64,000 nt of DNA, taken from Adiantum capillus-veneris (Eukaryota; Streptophyta; Polypodiopsida; Polypodiales; Pteridaceae). Every line of letters starts with the position of its first letter. Within the stretch, counting starts at the first letter, position 1. The notes beneath the pieces are model-generated. The model searched no databases and was not told the DNA's origin. It saw nothing but the letters and a program-made list of their open reading frames with translations. The DNA is taken from contig CM043949.1 in the NCBI GenBank assembly GCA_014529385.2, forward strand, positions 142,357,858 through 142,421,857. Direction: 5' to 3'. Of this stretch, positions 20,572-33,226 are shown piece by piece. A program made the position numbers and the translations under genes.

Positions 20572-22730
20572 TGCACCAAAGTGTGTTGACCCTAGCAAAG
20601 GACGCAAGTAGTGATGTGTGTGTCTACATATGCATGGTAGAAGGCTAGAGAAGATGGGAAGAGCCTGGGCAGGCAAGTGACAATGGAGATGTATGCTTTA
20701 TGTGGTTTTATAAGCCAAAAAGGCTCCAGATAGGGCATGATCGAGCAACAAGTGAAGAATGTCCAAGGTGCTAGTTTTTCTCTTGGATGTGTAGAGCTTG
20801 AAGTGCTGAAGGAATAGGTTTAGACGGCTCATCAGATGGAGCCTCGGTGTGGAAGATACGGTGCTTTGAAATTAGAATTGATTACAGATCCGAGACGAAT
20901 AGGCCAAATGATGCCAAGTGGTCTAAGCTAGTTTGGAGCTATGGGTGTAGTGCTTGATTTATAGAGCGTGTTGGTCTTTTCAGATCGTCGATCCGAGTTC
21001 TGGATGCCAAGATACGGTCGGTCAAAGTTTTACCAGGGGCTAGGTTGGCCACCTTGATAGACATGCCATATGATGATTTTGGAGCTTCACTAGGGATTCT
21101 ATACCTTCTATGTGGTGTATGGAGTAGACAGAAAGTGACAGCATCTCAAACAGAGTCCAGACCAGTGAGGTATGGCCTGTTGAAGTTTGAGCCGGTTAGA
21201 GGCGGTGTGGCAACATATGGTTTTTCCCAATTTTTTGGGCGTGTTGCTTGAGGGGCACAAAAAATTCCAAAAGCATTGGGATTTACGCAATATGGAGTCA
21301 AGAATGCAAGGTTTTGATGGTGCTTTGTGGCTTGAAGGCTAGACAAGTGAGCAGGAAAAGCCAATGCATTGAAGGGAGGGCAATAGAAGGGTTTTTTTTG
21401 GAGTCAACTAGGGGTTTTTTTAGTGCTTTGAAGGCTTTAAGATGCAGGCTGAGGGGCTGCCTCCACATGGCACTAGCCCATAAACCCACATGCGCAGTGA
21501 GCAACGTGTTGGCTAGGATTCATATAGCGTATGGTGAAGTCCTCTTGAGCATCCAAGAGAGGGAGTGAGCATTGCTTGCAGTGGATTGGGGTGCAGTGAT
21601 GGCCGCTTGGTGTTGGGCACTGCTCTTAGTGGCCCTGGTGGTGCCCGCGGCGGTTTTGGGTAGTAATGGAGGCTCACAGCAGTCGCGGGCTGCTGTGGCT
21701 GGTCACGTGGGCATTGCAGGCCGTCCGACGATGTTGGTTGGTATGGAAATGGCACCTGGTAATGGGGGTGATTCTCACGCCCAAGGGGACAAATCCTTTT
21801 TGAGGGCAAGGTTTAGAAGCACGGACGACATCGTTGGTGCCCTAGATAGGCAGGAGTTCTTGTGAATGCTTGAGGTCCAAGGTAAGGCCGGGCCTGAAAT
21901 AGAAGGGGATGGCCTGTCACATGCCATGCAAGGCTAAAGATAGGGGATTCGGCCAAAAATAGAGAGGGAAAGCCTCACACACCCAGAAGGGGCCCCCGTT
22001 TTTGGAGCTTGTGGAGGAGGTTTCGGGAGGAGCTCTTGGAGAGATCCAAGTAGGAAGGAGGGGCCAAGTTTTGGGGAGTTTTTTGAGAGAGCTCCTTGGG
22101 GAGAGCCGAGGAGGAAGAAGAGGAGGCCCATCTTTTTGCTCAAGGGAGAAGGAGCTGGAGGGGTGTTCCCAAGCTCTCAAGGTTGGAGGAGGGCGAGCTT
22201 TTTTTTGGAGCACAGCTGTCATCACAGAGGTTTTTTCTGTCGTGCTCTTAGCAAGGAGAGTCGCACGAGTGGTGAGGCCAAATTTTCTGTTTTTTCCTTG
22301 TTTCTCAAGGTTTCTATGCCGAGCTGGTTATAGCAGGTTTACATGGTGTTGTAGATGAAGTTTCTTTGCCATAATTGAAGAAAATCATACCGATTTTTGG
22401 TGTCGTTTCTTCCCCTTTCTCCCCTTCTTCTCTTTGCTCTATTCCGACAATCTGGTAGTGTTGGAGATGTGTGTGCCTCCCCGGGCCTCTGTGTGTGTAA
22501 GAGAGAAAGAGAGAGTGGTGTGTGTTGCGGCACGATTGTAAACGGGCCAAACCGGTGTGGATTGCTGTCGATTGTGCTAGTTTTGAAGGTGAAGTCTAGT
22601 GGATTGGGGTGCATTGTTTATCCTGGGCTGTAGAGAGGAGTGTTGTTTGGGTCTCGGGTGTGTTCCCCTTTCCCCCCATCCAACGTCATTTAGAATGACA
22701 AAAAATGAGCGTAAGCAATAATATCAATAA
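20572..22730. other. Unclassified sequence between element A and element C
   Basis: About 2.1 kb with no recognised domain. The part from about 21560 to 22330 is GC-richer and strongly purine-biased on the plus strand (21990-22200). A short (GT)/(GA) run at about 22490-22520 resembles that in the LTR of element B, but I could not show homology. Confidence 0.3.
21599..21865 (+). CDS. Hypothetical 88-aa protein with a signal-peptide-like N-terminus
   Basis: The frame starts at ATG 21599 with G at -3 and G at +4, a favourable plant start context. It opens with a hydrophobic stretch typical of a secretory signal (MAAWCWALLLVALVVPAAVLG), followed by a Gly/Ser-rich tail that I do not recognise. 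A strong donor-like AAG|GTAAGG lies 15 bases after the stop. It could be a real small secreted protein, a first exon, or chance in GC-rich sequence. Nothing around it supports a gene. Confidence 0.25.
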   Translation: MAAWCWALLLVALVVPAAVLGSNGGSQQSRAAVAGHVGIAGRPTMLVGMEMAPGNGGDSHAQGDKSFLRARFRSTDDIVGALDRQEFL

Positions 22731-22943
22731 TTGAAGCAAACCTTGGATGAGGTTTGGAAAATTGAGATAGAGAGTAAAGAAGGCTCAGACACTGATCAAT
22801 TTGATACACCCTCTCAGTACAAGAGATACACCATACAAGATCAAAAGATAGTAGTTCAGCAACAGATGCGCGAACTTAAAGAACCAGGGACATTTTATGA
22901 TGGCCCTAAGAAAGACAAACACATGGACTTAGTTGAAAAGCTT

Positions 22944-23964
22944 ACATGAAAAGATGTGATGAGTGCCAATGAACAAAAGTGCATATGCAAAAAGATGAGA
23001 TGTCTCTATGACCAGTGATGGGGACAAGTTCATTTTCCAAACAAGGCATAGATAATGTAGGGCCCACAACACCTCCAAAGTATCGTACAAATGCTCAATA
23101 CATCATCGTGGCCATTAACTATTTGACCAAATGGGTAGAAGCAAAGGTTATACAAAATAATGATAGAAAAATGACAGCATATTTCTTGTATGAGAATATC
23201 TTCACAAGAAATTGGCTACCAATTGAAAAAGTTAGCAAAAGAGGGACTCATTTTATAAATGAAGTGATATAATTCTTGCTAGATGAATTCATGGTAGTTC
23301 ATTGCAAATCAACACCCTATCACCCTCAAGCTAATGGACAAGCTGAGAGCACAATGCTCAAGAAGATTGTGAGTGAATCAAGAGTAGATTGGGACCAAAA
23401 GCTACATTCATCTTTATGGGCATATAGAGTAGCTTACAAACCATCAATTGGAATGACACCTTTTAACATGGTGTTTGATTTTAATGCCATATCTCCTAGA
23501 GATTTCTTGATTCCCATGCTTAGAGTAGCCAAAGACTTAGTTTGGGTGGACAGGTCATGAGCTGTCAAAGAGGTTAGATATTCTTGAGAAGCTAGATGAA
23601 ACACGCTTACGAGCTATATTGTGTATCTATTCCCAGAAAAGAAGAATGAAAGAATTTCATGATCAACAAGTAATTCAAAGGGGGAGACTATGTGTTGGTC
23701 TACACCTTGAAACAACACTCCAAGAAATTAGAGAAGCGAGGTAATGTCCCATTTGTGATTCATGATATATCATCAAGTGGAGCCATGAAGCTTGCTACAT
23801 TAGAGGGGGGAGAGATGCCCAATTGGATTAGTGGATGCAGTTTAAAGAAATATCATTTTCTACCACTGGAATGTTGGAGAAGATCCACAAAGAAACTGAA
23901 AGGAATAAGCAAATCTAGTCAAATAAAGCAAAGGCTCAGAAAGAAGCTAAATTGCGGACTTTAA
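22944..23964 (+). pseudogene. Integrase of gypsy element C, eroded
   Basis: Part of a Ty3/gypsy integrase broken by several stops and frame changes. It shows the end of the zinc-binding domain (CDECQ, 22955-22969; QKDEM and PVMG just after), the catalytic core (VAINYLTKWVEAK near 23110; GTHFINE near 23250; STPYHPQANGQAES near 23310-23350, holding the last catalytic Glu; LWAYRVAYKPSIGMTPF near 23415-23465) and a C-terminal region (KRGNVPFVIHDISSSGAM, LKKYHFLPL, about 23730-23870). No RT or RNase H is recognisable upstream; 22731-22943 contains an open stretch I cannot identify. The fragment is old. Confidence 0.82.
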
Positions 23965-24218
23965 AGCGTAAAGAACAAAGAAACAACTTGAAACTTCATC
24001 CACAATCAAAATTAGTACCTCCTCAAATAGAGGCAATTCAAATGGAACTCACTTGGCTTGGAGGCATGGATGTACGCATTGATATACAACTTTTGGATGA
24101 ATTAACAGAGCGAGCACTTGGGCACATATGAGAAAGAGCCAATATCATTGATTATTCTACATACATGAAGATAACACGCATACCACTATTGAAAAATTAG
24201 ATATTTCAAAAGAGTGCA

Positions 24219-24465
24219 AATCAAGGAAAGAATGTAAGCTTAGGCCAAGTCAATCTGCTAATCAATATTGATGGCCATCAATACCCACATCACTTTCATG
24301 TCATGGCAGATACAGATCTCAACAATGCAATCATCCTAGGAGTTCATTGGATGCAGACATACAAAGTAGTTCCAACTTGGCAAGAGAATGCATTTAACTT
24401 CATACTTAAGGACACCTCTTATGTCTCTCCACTAGCAAAAATTGCCTACTTGTGGGAAGTATAGC
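24219..24465 (+). pseudogene. Aspartic-protease-like fragment downstream of integrase C
   Basis: A clean frame to TAG 24463-24465 reads like the second half of a retroelement protease: VNLLINIDGHQYPHHFHVMAD, then NNAIILGVHWMQ, which parallels the ILGRPWM segment, then VVPTWQENAF. The first half with the catalytic Asp is not seen; two stops precede it. Its place after integrase is unusual, because gypsy order puts protease before RT. It could be an additional 3' ORF of C or a fragment of another element joined here. Confidence 0.5.
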
Positions 24466-25426
24466 CCATTGTTGCAGACCCATAGCTAGTGATGACACTT
24501 ACGTTTATACAACATTCCAAAAAAAAATCAACAAGGCAATTGTGGATGAAGCAGTGAATACCATTGAACAAACACTTTGATACTCAAATCTTGCATACCA
24601 TTGGCATAACAACCACATTACACACCTTGCATAGACACAATGTTACCACCCATGCGCATTGCACAACCTTTCATCCGGGGTGACTCAGAATGGGAAGGGG
24701 GAATTGCAGCCTATGGCTACTGCAAGATGATGAGAATTCATGTATACAGTGTATAAAGTGTGTTTTTTGCTTAATTTTTCCTTTTTATTTAGATATTAAT
24801 GAGCCATGCTAGCCAAATTTTGACAACCATGATGGCTGAGTGAGAGTATGTATATATGCATGTGAGAAATGATTTTGATCGAATAATAGTAAATTTTCAT
24901 AATTTTCTTTAATGTTCAGTTTAAAAAAAGATCAAAATTTAATAAAATTATCCAAAAGAGACAAAACCGAGTTTTGAAAGAAAACATTGAATCAGTAGTG
25001 CAAGAGCTTCAAGCATGGCAAGTTTCAAAAGATTTGGTGCATATCAAACTCTTGGTCAGCTTACGGATGAGCAAATCTACAAAATCAAGGGCAACCAGTG
25101 ATAGGATGTCAAAATCATGAGACGTTTGAGCCGCATGTGATATGAAGTGAGGAATCCAACATGTTCCGAACTTTCTCAAAATTAGGGAAAATCTTACAGG
25201 CAGCTAGAGCATAGCTTTGGAAACATTCTCCTCAAATTTTGGTGAATTTGGACACATTTTGACCTAAAAACCCCAAAATTTTCCTAACTCAGACTCAAAA
25301 TGGTCATTTTGACCGAGAGCAATGAAAATAAGTGAAAATTTTAAAAATTGGTGTCCAATTACGATTAAAACATGCCAAGATGCTATCCCACAAAATTCAT
25401 ATCATTTGGCTCTGGAACATGGATCG
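24466..25426. other. Non-coding tail of element C, with a polypurine-like tract
   Basis: GGGAAGGGGGA at 24692-24702 resembles a polypurine tract, so sequence to its right may be the 3' LTR of C. I found no partner LTR. No coding sequence is seen. The last five bases before Copia-2 are tgatc (25427-25431). Confidence 0.35.
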
Positions 25427-25431
25427 TGATC

Positions 25432-25623
25432 GATTGGGGTATAAATCCCAATGTGGTCGCCCAGGTAAGTGGGCGGGCGGCCAGGTATGTACACATATTC
25501 TTTTGTAAAAACCTAATCAGAACTCACTATGCTCTACACATTACAGTAGAGCGAGTTCACCATATCGTCGTGCTCTTCTTCTCGCACTCTCTCTCGCGTC
25601 GCACTTCCGCTCGTACTCCTTCA
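25432..25623 (+). repeat. 5' LTR of Copia-2
   Basis: 192 bp; begins GATTGGGG where the family has TGTTGGGG, so the terminal dinucleotide is mutated. Ends CTTCA. Confidence 0.92.
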
Positions 25624-25625
25624 AC

Positions 25626-25637
25626 TGGTATCAAAGC
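25626..25637 (+). other. Primer binding site of Copia-2
   Basis: TGGTATCAAAGC, one mismatch to the tRNA-iMet site seen in Copia-1. Confidence 0.85.
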
Positions 25638-26713
25638 TCAGATGGAGGCTCGGGGCAGCACTACAGGAGGCTAGAGTCACCAGCTCAGATTGGAGTGAAA
25701 TTCGACAGGCGAAGACACGGCCCCAAATCCTCTGGGTAGATCCGAAGGGCTCAGTGTTCTCAGATATTCATTCTGAGGTCATCTCGGCCACCGTTCGGCT
25801 TCGACAAAGGTCTGCGCACGCCATTTTCGACTACGTGGTCTCGGCGGGTGCAGATCTGACTCTGCAAATTTGGGGTTTTTTTCGGCCTACAACTGTAGGT
25901 GCTGAGGATATCGACACTCCCAGAGTGTTGATTTGTGGCTGTCTACACATCGAAGGACGGCTCACAGTTCTTGGAGGCGTGTCACATACGACACGGGCGC
26001 ATCTACACACAGACTGTAGGTGACATCCACTAGTTCATCAGGTAGCTTGTGTTTGCTGCTTGATATTCTAGATTTCATCCTGACATTGCAGGTACTTCCA
26101 CATGGGATGTATTGTCAGAGATGATGTATGTTTGTTGAGGGTTTGCTGGCTGTGAGTCACGTAGCAAACAACCGCCACAGTGGTTACAGCATATAGTGGG
26201 AAATTTGTGGATGTATGACTTTGTGGGAAGTCTATGTATTGTCAGATTTACTGCAGCCTTTGTTGAGGGTCGAGTGAGGTTTTATTGAGCTGGGGGATTC
26301 TCGAATGTTGAGATCCTTTCGGCGATACAGGTCTTGGAGCGATCCCTCGAGCACCCTTAGATAAGCAGCTAGGATGTATTGACTGTGAGTGAGACAGTTG
26401 GGATTGCATATTTGCTTTACTGCCGTTGAGGCATTGTCACAGTCTATGCTTACAGGACAATGAGAGACAGTACAGGTGCAGGACAGGTTTACCCGCAGCT
26501 TACAGTGTCAGAGAGACAGTGTTTTTTGAGCTATTTTTGGTTTGTTTTTTGAGTACACCAGAGCCATTTTAAAAAGGAGACTCTGCCAAAATTTATGCAG
26601 AATCTGAAGCTTTCTTGGTTCATTTGACAGGTTGATATTGGTTCAGAGGTCAGTTTATAGGAAAAACTCTGCCGAATTTTTCCCAGGAAAGTAAACCACT
26701 GTGAAGCGTAGCT
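25638..26713 (+). other. Long untranslated leader of Copia-2
   Basis: About 1.08 kb, closely similar to the Copia-1 leader at 3179-4253. No ATG-started gene is supported. Confidence 0.6.
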
Positions 26714-29700
26714 ATGGCTGGATCACAGGACAATGCTCTTTACAATATCAAGAAGCTGGATGGAACCAATTTCCCATTGTGGAAGAAGCAGATTTGGCAC
26801 GTGTTGGTACAAAAGAAGCAGATAAAACCTATAAAGCTCAAGGGGATAAAACCAAAAGATATGGACGAAGATGAATGGAGCGAAATGGATGAATTGGCAC
26901 TTTCTACCATTATGCTGACTTTGGCAGAAAGAGTTTACTTCAATGTAGCAGACGAGATGTTGGCTTATCAAGCATGGTTAAAGCTGAGTGATCTTTATGA
27001 GAAGCACAGTGCAGCTTCACAGGTATACTGGCTTAAGAAGCTTGTTGACTTGAAGATGAAAGAAGGGACACCTATGTCCAATCATCTGAATGAATTCAAC
27101 ACAATCTACAGTCAGTTGTCAGCTCAAGGTGTCAAGTTTGATGAACCTGTTAGAGCTATGTTCTTGTTGATCACATTGCTGGAAAGTTGGGACACTTTTC
27201 GCACAGCTTTGAGTAATTATGCACCTCTAGATGGTTTGAATATAGCAGGTGTAGAAGGAAGTCTGCTTACTGAAGAAACCAATAGAAAGACAATGGACAA
27301 AGGCAAAGGAACAGCCTTAGTTGTCAGGGGAAGGACCAAAGAAAAGTACAAAGGTGGAAAGAGGAATCAGTCTCGTAGCAAGTCCCGTAGTGCTAAAGGC
27401 AAGAGTGACGTAGAATGCTACCATTGTGGCAAGAAGGGTCACATGAAAAGAGACTGCAGAGAATGGAAAGCAGAAAAAGGCAAAGAGAAAGCTGAAGACC
27501 ATGGTGAGAAGAACAAGTCCTCAGTGAAGACTCAAGAAATAAATGTGACAAACACTGTTGCAGAGGATGACAGTCTAGTGTCAGGAGACATCTACTTCTT
27601 GAAGAATACAATGGACTCAGCTCTTCTTACAGCATCTGATGGAAATGCACTGAGTGACTGGATTATAGACTCAGTGGCATCACTTCATGTGTCTCCAAAC
27701 AAGGAGTGGTTTACCTCTTATTTGACCACTAAAGATCATGTTCGGCTAGGCAATGGGCAGACATGTGAGATATTAGGTGTTGGAGATGTTCAATTGAAGT
27801 TTCAGAATGGCTCTTCTTTCACGCTGAAGAATGTGAGACATGTTCCCGCAATTACAAAGAGCTTGATCAGCACAGGTTTACTTGATGATGCTGGCTACGT
27901 CGCCACTTTTGGATAGAGCATGTGGAAGATATCCAAGGGTTCTATGACAGTAGCACATGGAGTAAAGTCTGGAGGACTTTACATGATTTATGTATCAAAT
28001 GTCTCTAAAAATGTAATCGATGTAACCGAGCAGCCGAACGTTTCTTTGTGGCATAGCTGGTTAGGACATATGTCCAAGAAGGGAATGGAAATCGTGTCTC
28101 GTTCTGGTTATTTGCTTGGCTTTTCATTTAATGATTTTGAATTCTGTGAACATTGTCTGTATGGTAAGCAAACACAGCAGCCACATAAGCATAGAAGCAG
28201 TAGAAGAGATACACAGTTGGCACTTGTTCATAGTGATTTGTGTGGACCTATGCCTAACCTATCTCTAGGGGGAGCTTCTTACTTTATGACATTTATAGAT
28301 GATTACTCGAGGAAAGTATGGGTTTACTTTCTCAAGCACAAGGATGAAGCGTTTAGTGTTTTCAAAACGTTTGTGACACTTGTGGAGAATCAGAGTGGCA
28401 AGAAGCTTAAATGCTTACGCACTGACAATGGTGGAGAGTATGTTTCAAAGGCCTTTCAGGACTTTTGTGAGTCAAAAGGTATAAAACGTGAACTTAATGC
28501 TCCTTACAATCCTCCTCAAAATGGTGTTGCTGAGAGGATGAATAGGACCATACAAGAGAAGGTCAGAAGTATGTTGTCTAATGCACAACTGCCAAATGGG
28601 TTTTGGGCTGAAGCTGTATCAACAACTTTTCATCTTGTAAATAGATCTCCTAGCAAGGTTTTGCAGAAGGATTCAGTGCCAGAGATGTTATGGTCAGGCA
28701 AAATGCCTTCATACAAGCATCTCAGAGTCTTTGGCTGTGAGGCATATACTCACGTTCCAAAGGAATTTAGGAACAAACTTGAGCCAAAGAGTAGAAAGTG
28801 CATCTTTCTAGGCTATGGTAATTCTGGTGAGATGGGGTACAGACTTTGGGATCCCGAATCCAGAAAGGTTGTCCGCAGCAATGATGTTCACTTTAATGAA
28901 TCCAAATATCATTCTAAACCAAAAAGGGTTGAGGAGATTAGAAGAGTTGTCTTCCAAGAAGATGGAACTGCACGTGCAAGACAAAATGACAGAGCTCAAG
29001 AGGAGCAAGGACAGGATAGAGTGGAACCACAGGTTGTGGCTGAGCCTGAGCCACCTATTGTGCGTATATATGGACGTGTCATGCGACCTCCTGATAGGTT
29101 TTTCCCATCTATGAATTATGTCATGTTGACTGATTGCAATGAGCCTTCATGTTACAACGAAGTAGTGCAAATGAAGGACTCCGGGAATTGGCAATTGGCC
29201 ATGCAGTCAGAGATGACAGCTCTGCATAAAAACAAGACATGGAAGCTAGTTAAATTACCACAGGGCAAAAAGGATCTACCTTGTAAATGGGTTTACAGGT
29301 ATAAGATCACCGCTCATGATAGTCAGCCAAAGTACAAAGCAAGGCTTGTTTCCTAGGGCTTTAAGCAAGAACAAGGCATTGACTTTGAGGAAGTCTTCTC
29401 TCCGGTGGTCAAGATGACTACATTGAGATGCTTTCTTGCATTGGTTGCCATATTAGATTTGGTGTTGCACCAAATGGATGTCAAGACAACGTTCTTGCAT
29501 GGTGATTTAGATGTGGAAATTTACATGCAGTAGCCAGAAGGGTTTGTTGAGAAAGGCAAGGAAGATTGAGTATGCCAGTTGTTAAAGAGTCTTTATGGCT
29601 TAAAACAATCACCGAGGGCATGGTACCATAAATTCCACAAGTTTATGCTTTCTCAAGGCTACAAACGTAGTGAGTTCGATCATTGTCTATATACAAAGAA

Positions 29701-30694
29701 GGCTAAGGATGGTAGTTGGTTGATCCTTATTTTGTATGTGGATGACATGTTGATTGCTGGCAAGCACTTGGAAGAAATTTCAGCTTTGAAGTCAAAGATG
29801 GCAAAATCGTTTGACATGAAAGACATGGGTGAGGCAAGTCATATACTTGGTATGCGCATTGAGAGGGACAGATCAAAGAAGTTGATTTGGTTATCTCAAA
29901 CAGAGTATATTGACAAGGTTTTGCAATGTTTCAATATGGAGAAGGGAAAGGCATTGAGTGTTCCATTGCCACCATATGTGAAACTTAGCAAACAAGATTG
30001 TCCTGTGTCTGAGGAAGAACATGCTGAAATGGATAAGATTCCATATGTGTCTGCAGTGGGTAGTTTGATGTATGCAATGATTGCTACTCGCCCAAACATT
30101 GCATTTGCAGTGGGAGTAGTAAGTCGATACATGCCAAACCCAGGCAAGAAACATTGGGAGGCAGTGAAAGGAATATTGAGATACCTGAAAGCTACAAAGA
30201 GTATGCGTATATGCTATGGGAGTCAAGAGCTAAGTGTAAAGGGTTTTATGGACTCAGATTATGCAGGTGACTTAGACAACCGAAGGTCTACGTCAGGGTA
30301 TGTCTTTACATTGGCTGGTGGAGCAGTATCATGGCGTTCTAGATTACAAGATTGTGTTACTCAGTCTACTACAGAGGCTGAATATGTTGCAGCATTAGAG
30401 GCATGCAAAGAATCAATTTGGCTTAATCGACTAGTAACAGATTTGGGAATCAAAGAAGAGATGCCTGTGTTATATTGTGATAGTCAAAGTGCTATACAAT
30501 TGGCTCGCAATCCAGTTTATCACTCAAAGACAAAGCATGTGGATGTGAAGTATCATTTCATCAGGGAAATGCTCGAGGATAAGCAACTTCAGCTTGTCAA
30601 AGTTCACACCACAAAAAATCATGCTGATCTACTTACAAAAGGACTTCCCTCAGAGAGCTTTGCGCATTTTCGCAAGCAGTTAGGTGTAGGGTAG
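26714..30694 (+). pseudogene. Copia-2 gag-pol polyprotein, four stops
   Basis: Starts at ATG 26714 (MAGSQDNALYNIKKLDG) and stays in one frame to TAG 30692-30694. Domains: gag, CCHC knuckle near residue 235, protease near residue 319, integrase (H-H-C-C finger 28049-28170; HSDLCGP, TDNGGEY, NGVAERMNR), RT (YVDDMLI near 29737) and RNase H with STTEAEY (30370-30390). Stops: TAG 27914, TAG 29354, TAG 29531, TGA 29567. The last three equal the Copia-1 stops at 6894, 7071 and 7107. The protease motif reads DSVA instead of DSGA, which should inactivate it, since that glycine is part of the catalytic triad motif. Gag is intact as far as the first stop, so this copy could still express Gag. Confidence 0.93.
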
Positions 30695-30771
30695 TACATC
30701 ACTTCTTTACATCTCTTGTATATTAGCTTGTATAGTAGCTTCTCTCACACTTAAAGTACCACATTGGACTT

Positions 30772-30783
30772 TAAGTGGGAGGT
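30772..30783 (+). other. Polypurine tract of Copia-2
   Basis: AAGTGGGAGGT directly before the 3' LTR, as in Copia-1. Confidence 0.75.
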
Positions 30784-30975
30784 TGTTGGGGTATAAATCC
30801 CAATGTGGTCTCCCAGGTAAGTGGGCTGGCCGCCAGGTATGTACACATATTCTTTTGTAAAAACCTAATAAGAACTCACTATGCTCTACACATTACAGTA
30901 GAGCGAGTTCACCATATCGTCGTGCTCTTCTTCTCGCACTCTCTCTCGCGTCGCACTTCCGCTCGTACTCCTTCA
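30784..30975 (+). repeat. 3' LTR of Copia-2
   Basis: 192 bp, TGTTGGGG...CTTCA, followed by the target duplication tgatc. Confidence 0.95.
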
Positions 30976-30980
30976 TGATC

Positions 30981-32789
30981 CATGCCCCCAAATGCCATTG
31001 CCTCCAAAAATCAGGTGTGTAGATAGCTTAGAGTGCCAAGGGCATCAAGAGAGTAAGGGAAATCTACAAGTTTGGATACATTTCAAGATAGTGCACTTTT
31101 CGAGTCTCTTAGTGCCAAAAGTTAGGACCTTAAATTGAAAACTTTGAAAGTGTGTTTGTATGCTTGAGGAGTCAAATTTCTTCCAAAAATGCTTGACAGT
31201 AGCATGAAATTTTGCACCATGGATAGAAGGGTCCATCAAAGATAACTTTTGGTAGACAAGCGGTCATATAGGTGTTCTTCATCATCAAAGAATCAAAACA
31301 ACAAAAACTAGCACCTACTAGCCACAAGATTGCAACAAAGAGGGCTCCAAAAATCACTTTTGATCAAATATGGCCATAAGCTAGGAAATTATCCCAGCTT
31401 AGTGAATTTTGATCTAAATTTGAAAAGCTTTCATCGATGTGCTAGGATTAGCTATCAAGACACATTCTCCAATTCGTAGCCCATTTTATGACCAAACATG
31501 GATTGTGATCCATGTATCCATCCCGGATCTTTGAACCAGCATCTAGAAATCTTGACCTACATGATAATTATAGCCCAATCCCAAAGTTTCAAGTCAGTTG
31601 AATACAAAAATCCTTGTGAAAATCCCAAATTTCTCCAAGTCTGTGGAAAAAATGCAAAAAGTTGATGATGTGCAAATCCAAAAGTTTTCTACCATAACAT
31701 CTATCAATCATGCTAAGCCTCATGTTGTTAAGAAAACCCAAATTGGCTTGCCAACAAAAAGAAGACACACGGCTCAAGTTCAAAAGCACCAACCACAAAT
31801 AGCAAAGCCATAAAGTTAGACATAGCTCCATGGGGAGATCAAAACAAGAGAGCAAAATAAAATTACAAAACATCAAAATTTATCCTTCTTAGATTCAGGT
31901 GATTCAGAACTAGAAAAAGGCTACAAAAGCTCAAACAAGAGAGACAATAGATTGCAAAAGATAGCCTCACATTGGCTCATGCTCAAAGACAATGGATCCA
32001 TATGGTGCTGAAGTGCAAATCTGATGAGAGAGAGGTGGAATCCAAGAGACAAAGGACTACATAGCTAGATTCAATCTTGGATTCTCCTTGCAGCCTAACC
32101 ACACATCAAGAGGAGAGTGGTCTAGAAACTACAACTATTGCAAATATAGTAGAGGTAACTAGGGAGACCACCTCTTCCAAACCACCTTCTCCACCATCTA
32201 CCACAGTTTATGAGTAAGGATAGGCTTCCCCACAACCTCTCTCTCAAGATAAAATTATATCATAACAACAAAATTTGGAATCCCAAAATGAAGAATTGTT
32301 ACCAGGTCAAATCAAGGTAGAACCGGTAATTCTTGAAGAGCAGCACCTGGCACAAGACAAAGTTGTCAACATACCAAAGTCTCCTCCACAACAAGAACGA
32401 CATGCCGACACATCATAAAAAAATAAAGAGATGATGACAAGAGATGTCTCTTCACTACATCCCATGGATGAAAAGGTGGCATTGAGGATATTCACTGTCA
32501 CAAAATGGTGACCGGGCTCGGATGAAAGAAGCAGAAGGTCACAATTGCCCAAAAAAAAAAGTTAATCAAAAGATAGTAGAGCGTAAGTAGCTAGTGGACA
32601 ATATGCAAAGGGAAAAACATAAGTTACAAATAGACCTAGAGAAGGAAAAGAAAGATGCTACAAATATTTACAAGGATCTCAAATGGGAAATTGAGGCTAA
32701 TAGCTATTTTCAAGCAGAGCAGGGAAAAATTGAAGAGCAAGGGAGAGGAAGAAGTATTCAAAGCTATGCGACTCATATGATTCTACAAA
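30981..32789. other. Unclassified sequence right of Copia-2
   Basis: Continuous with 24703-25431 before Copia-2 inserted. No recognised domain; short open stretches such as 31598-31813 show no motif. It probably belongs to retroelement LTR or UTR sequence (C or D), but no boundary could be placed. Confidence 0.3.
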
Positions 32790-32951
32790 GCACACCCTCT
32801 CTACTCTCCTTGCCAATCAAGATGAGGCACCAACAACATCTACTTCTCTACCTTCAATAGAAAATTCCAATGAGCTTAAAGCACACCCTTTCTACTCTCC
32901 TTGCCAATGAAGATGCAGCACCAACAACATCTACTTATCTCTCTTCAGCAA
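32790..32951. repeat. Two-copy direct repeat, 91-bp period
   Basis: GCACACCCT(C/T)TCTACTCTCC begins at 32790 and again at 32881; the match continues through CAACAACATCTACTT with a few substitutions. Confidence 0.85.
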
Positions 32952-33017
32952 CAAATTACGACGACAACACGAAACCTTGATTAAGATGAAGTTTTCCTTA
33001 CAAAATGACCTAGGTAC

Positions 33018-33025
33018 CTTATATA
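33018..33025 (-). promoter_or_regulatory. Probable TATA box in the 3' LTR of element D
   Basis: The minus strand reads TAGTATATAAGG, about 225 bases after the LTR start at 33248. Confidence 0.45.
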
Positions 33026-33226
33026 CTAAGGCTACCATAAGTTAAACCTAAAATAGAACTCAATGGGTCAAACGGCTTTGTATTTACAATCTAGAAGTGC
33101 CATCGCACCCCGACTTCTGCAACTAGAATATCTACTCTCACAACAAATGATGTTTTTAACCATAATCCCTATCATTTCATAACTCTCAAAGAATAAGACT
33201 TTGGTACAAAAATTGAGTTATGCCAT

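Larger units (their letters stand above)
25432..30975 (+). mobile_element. Copia-2: second full-length copy of the Copia-1 family
   Basis: 5544 bp with 192-bp LTRs and an exact target duplication tgatc (25427-25431 and 30976-30980). The different duplication and flanks show an insertion independent of Copia-1. LTR-to-LTR difference by eye is about 6 of 192. The first two bases of the 5' LTR are GA instead of TG. The coding frame has four stops, three of them shared with Copia-1. Confidence 0.95.
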
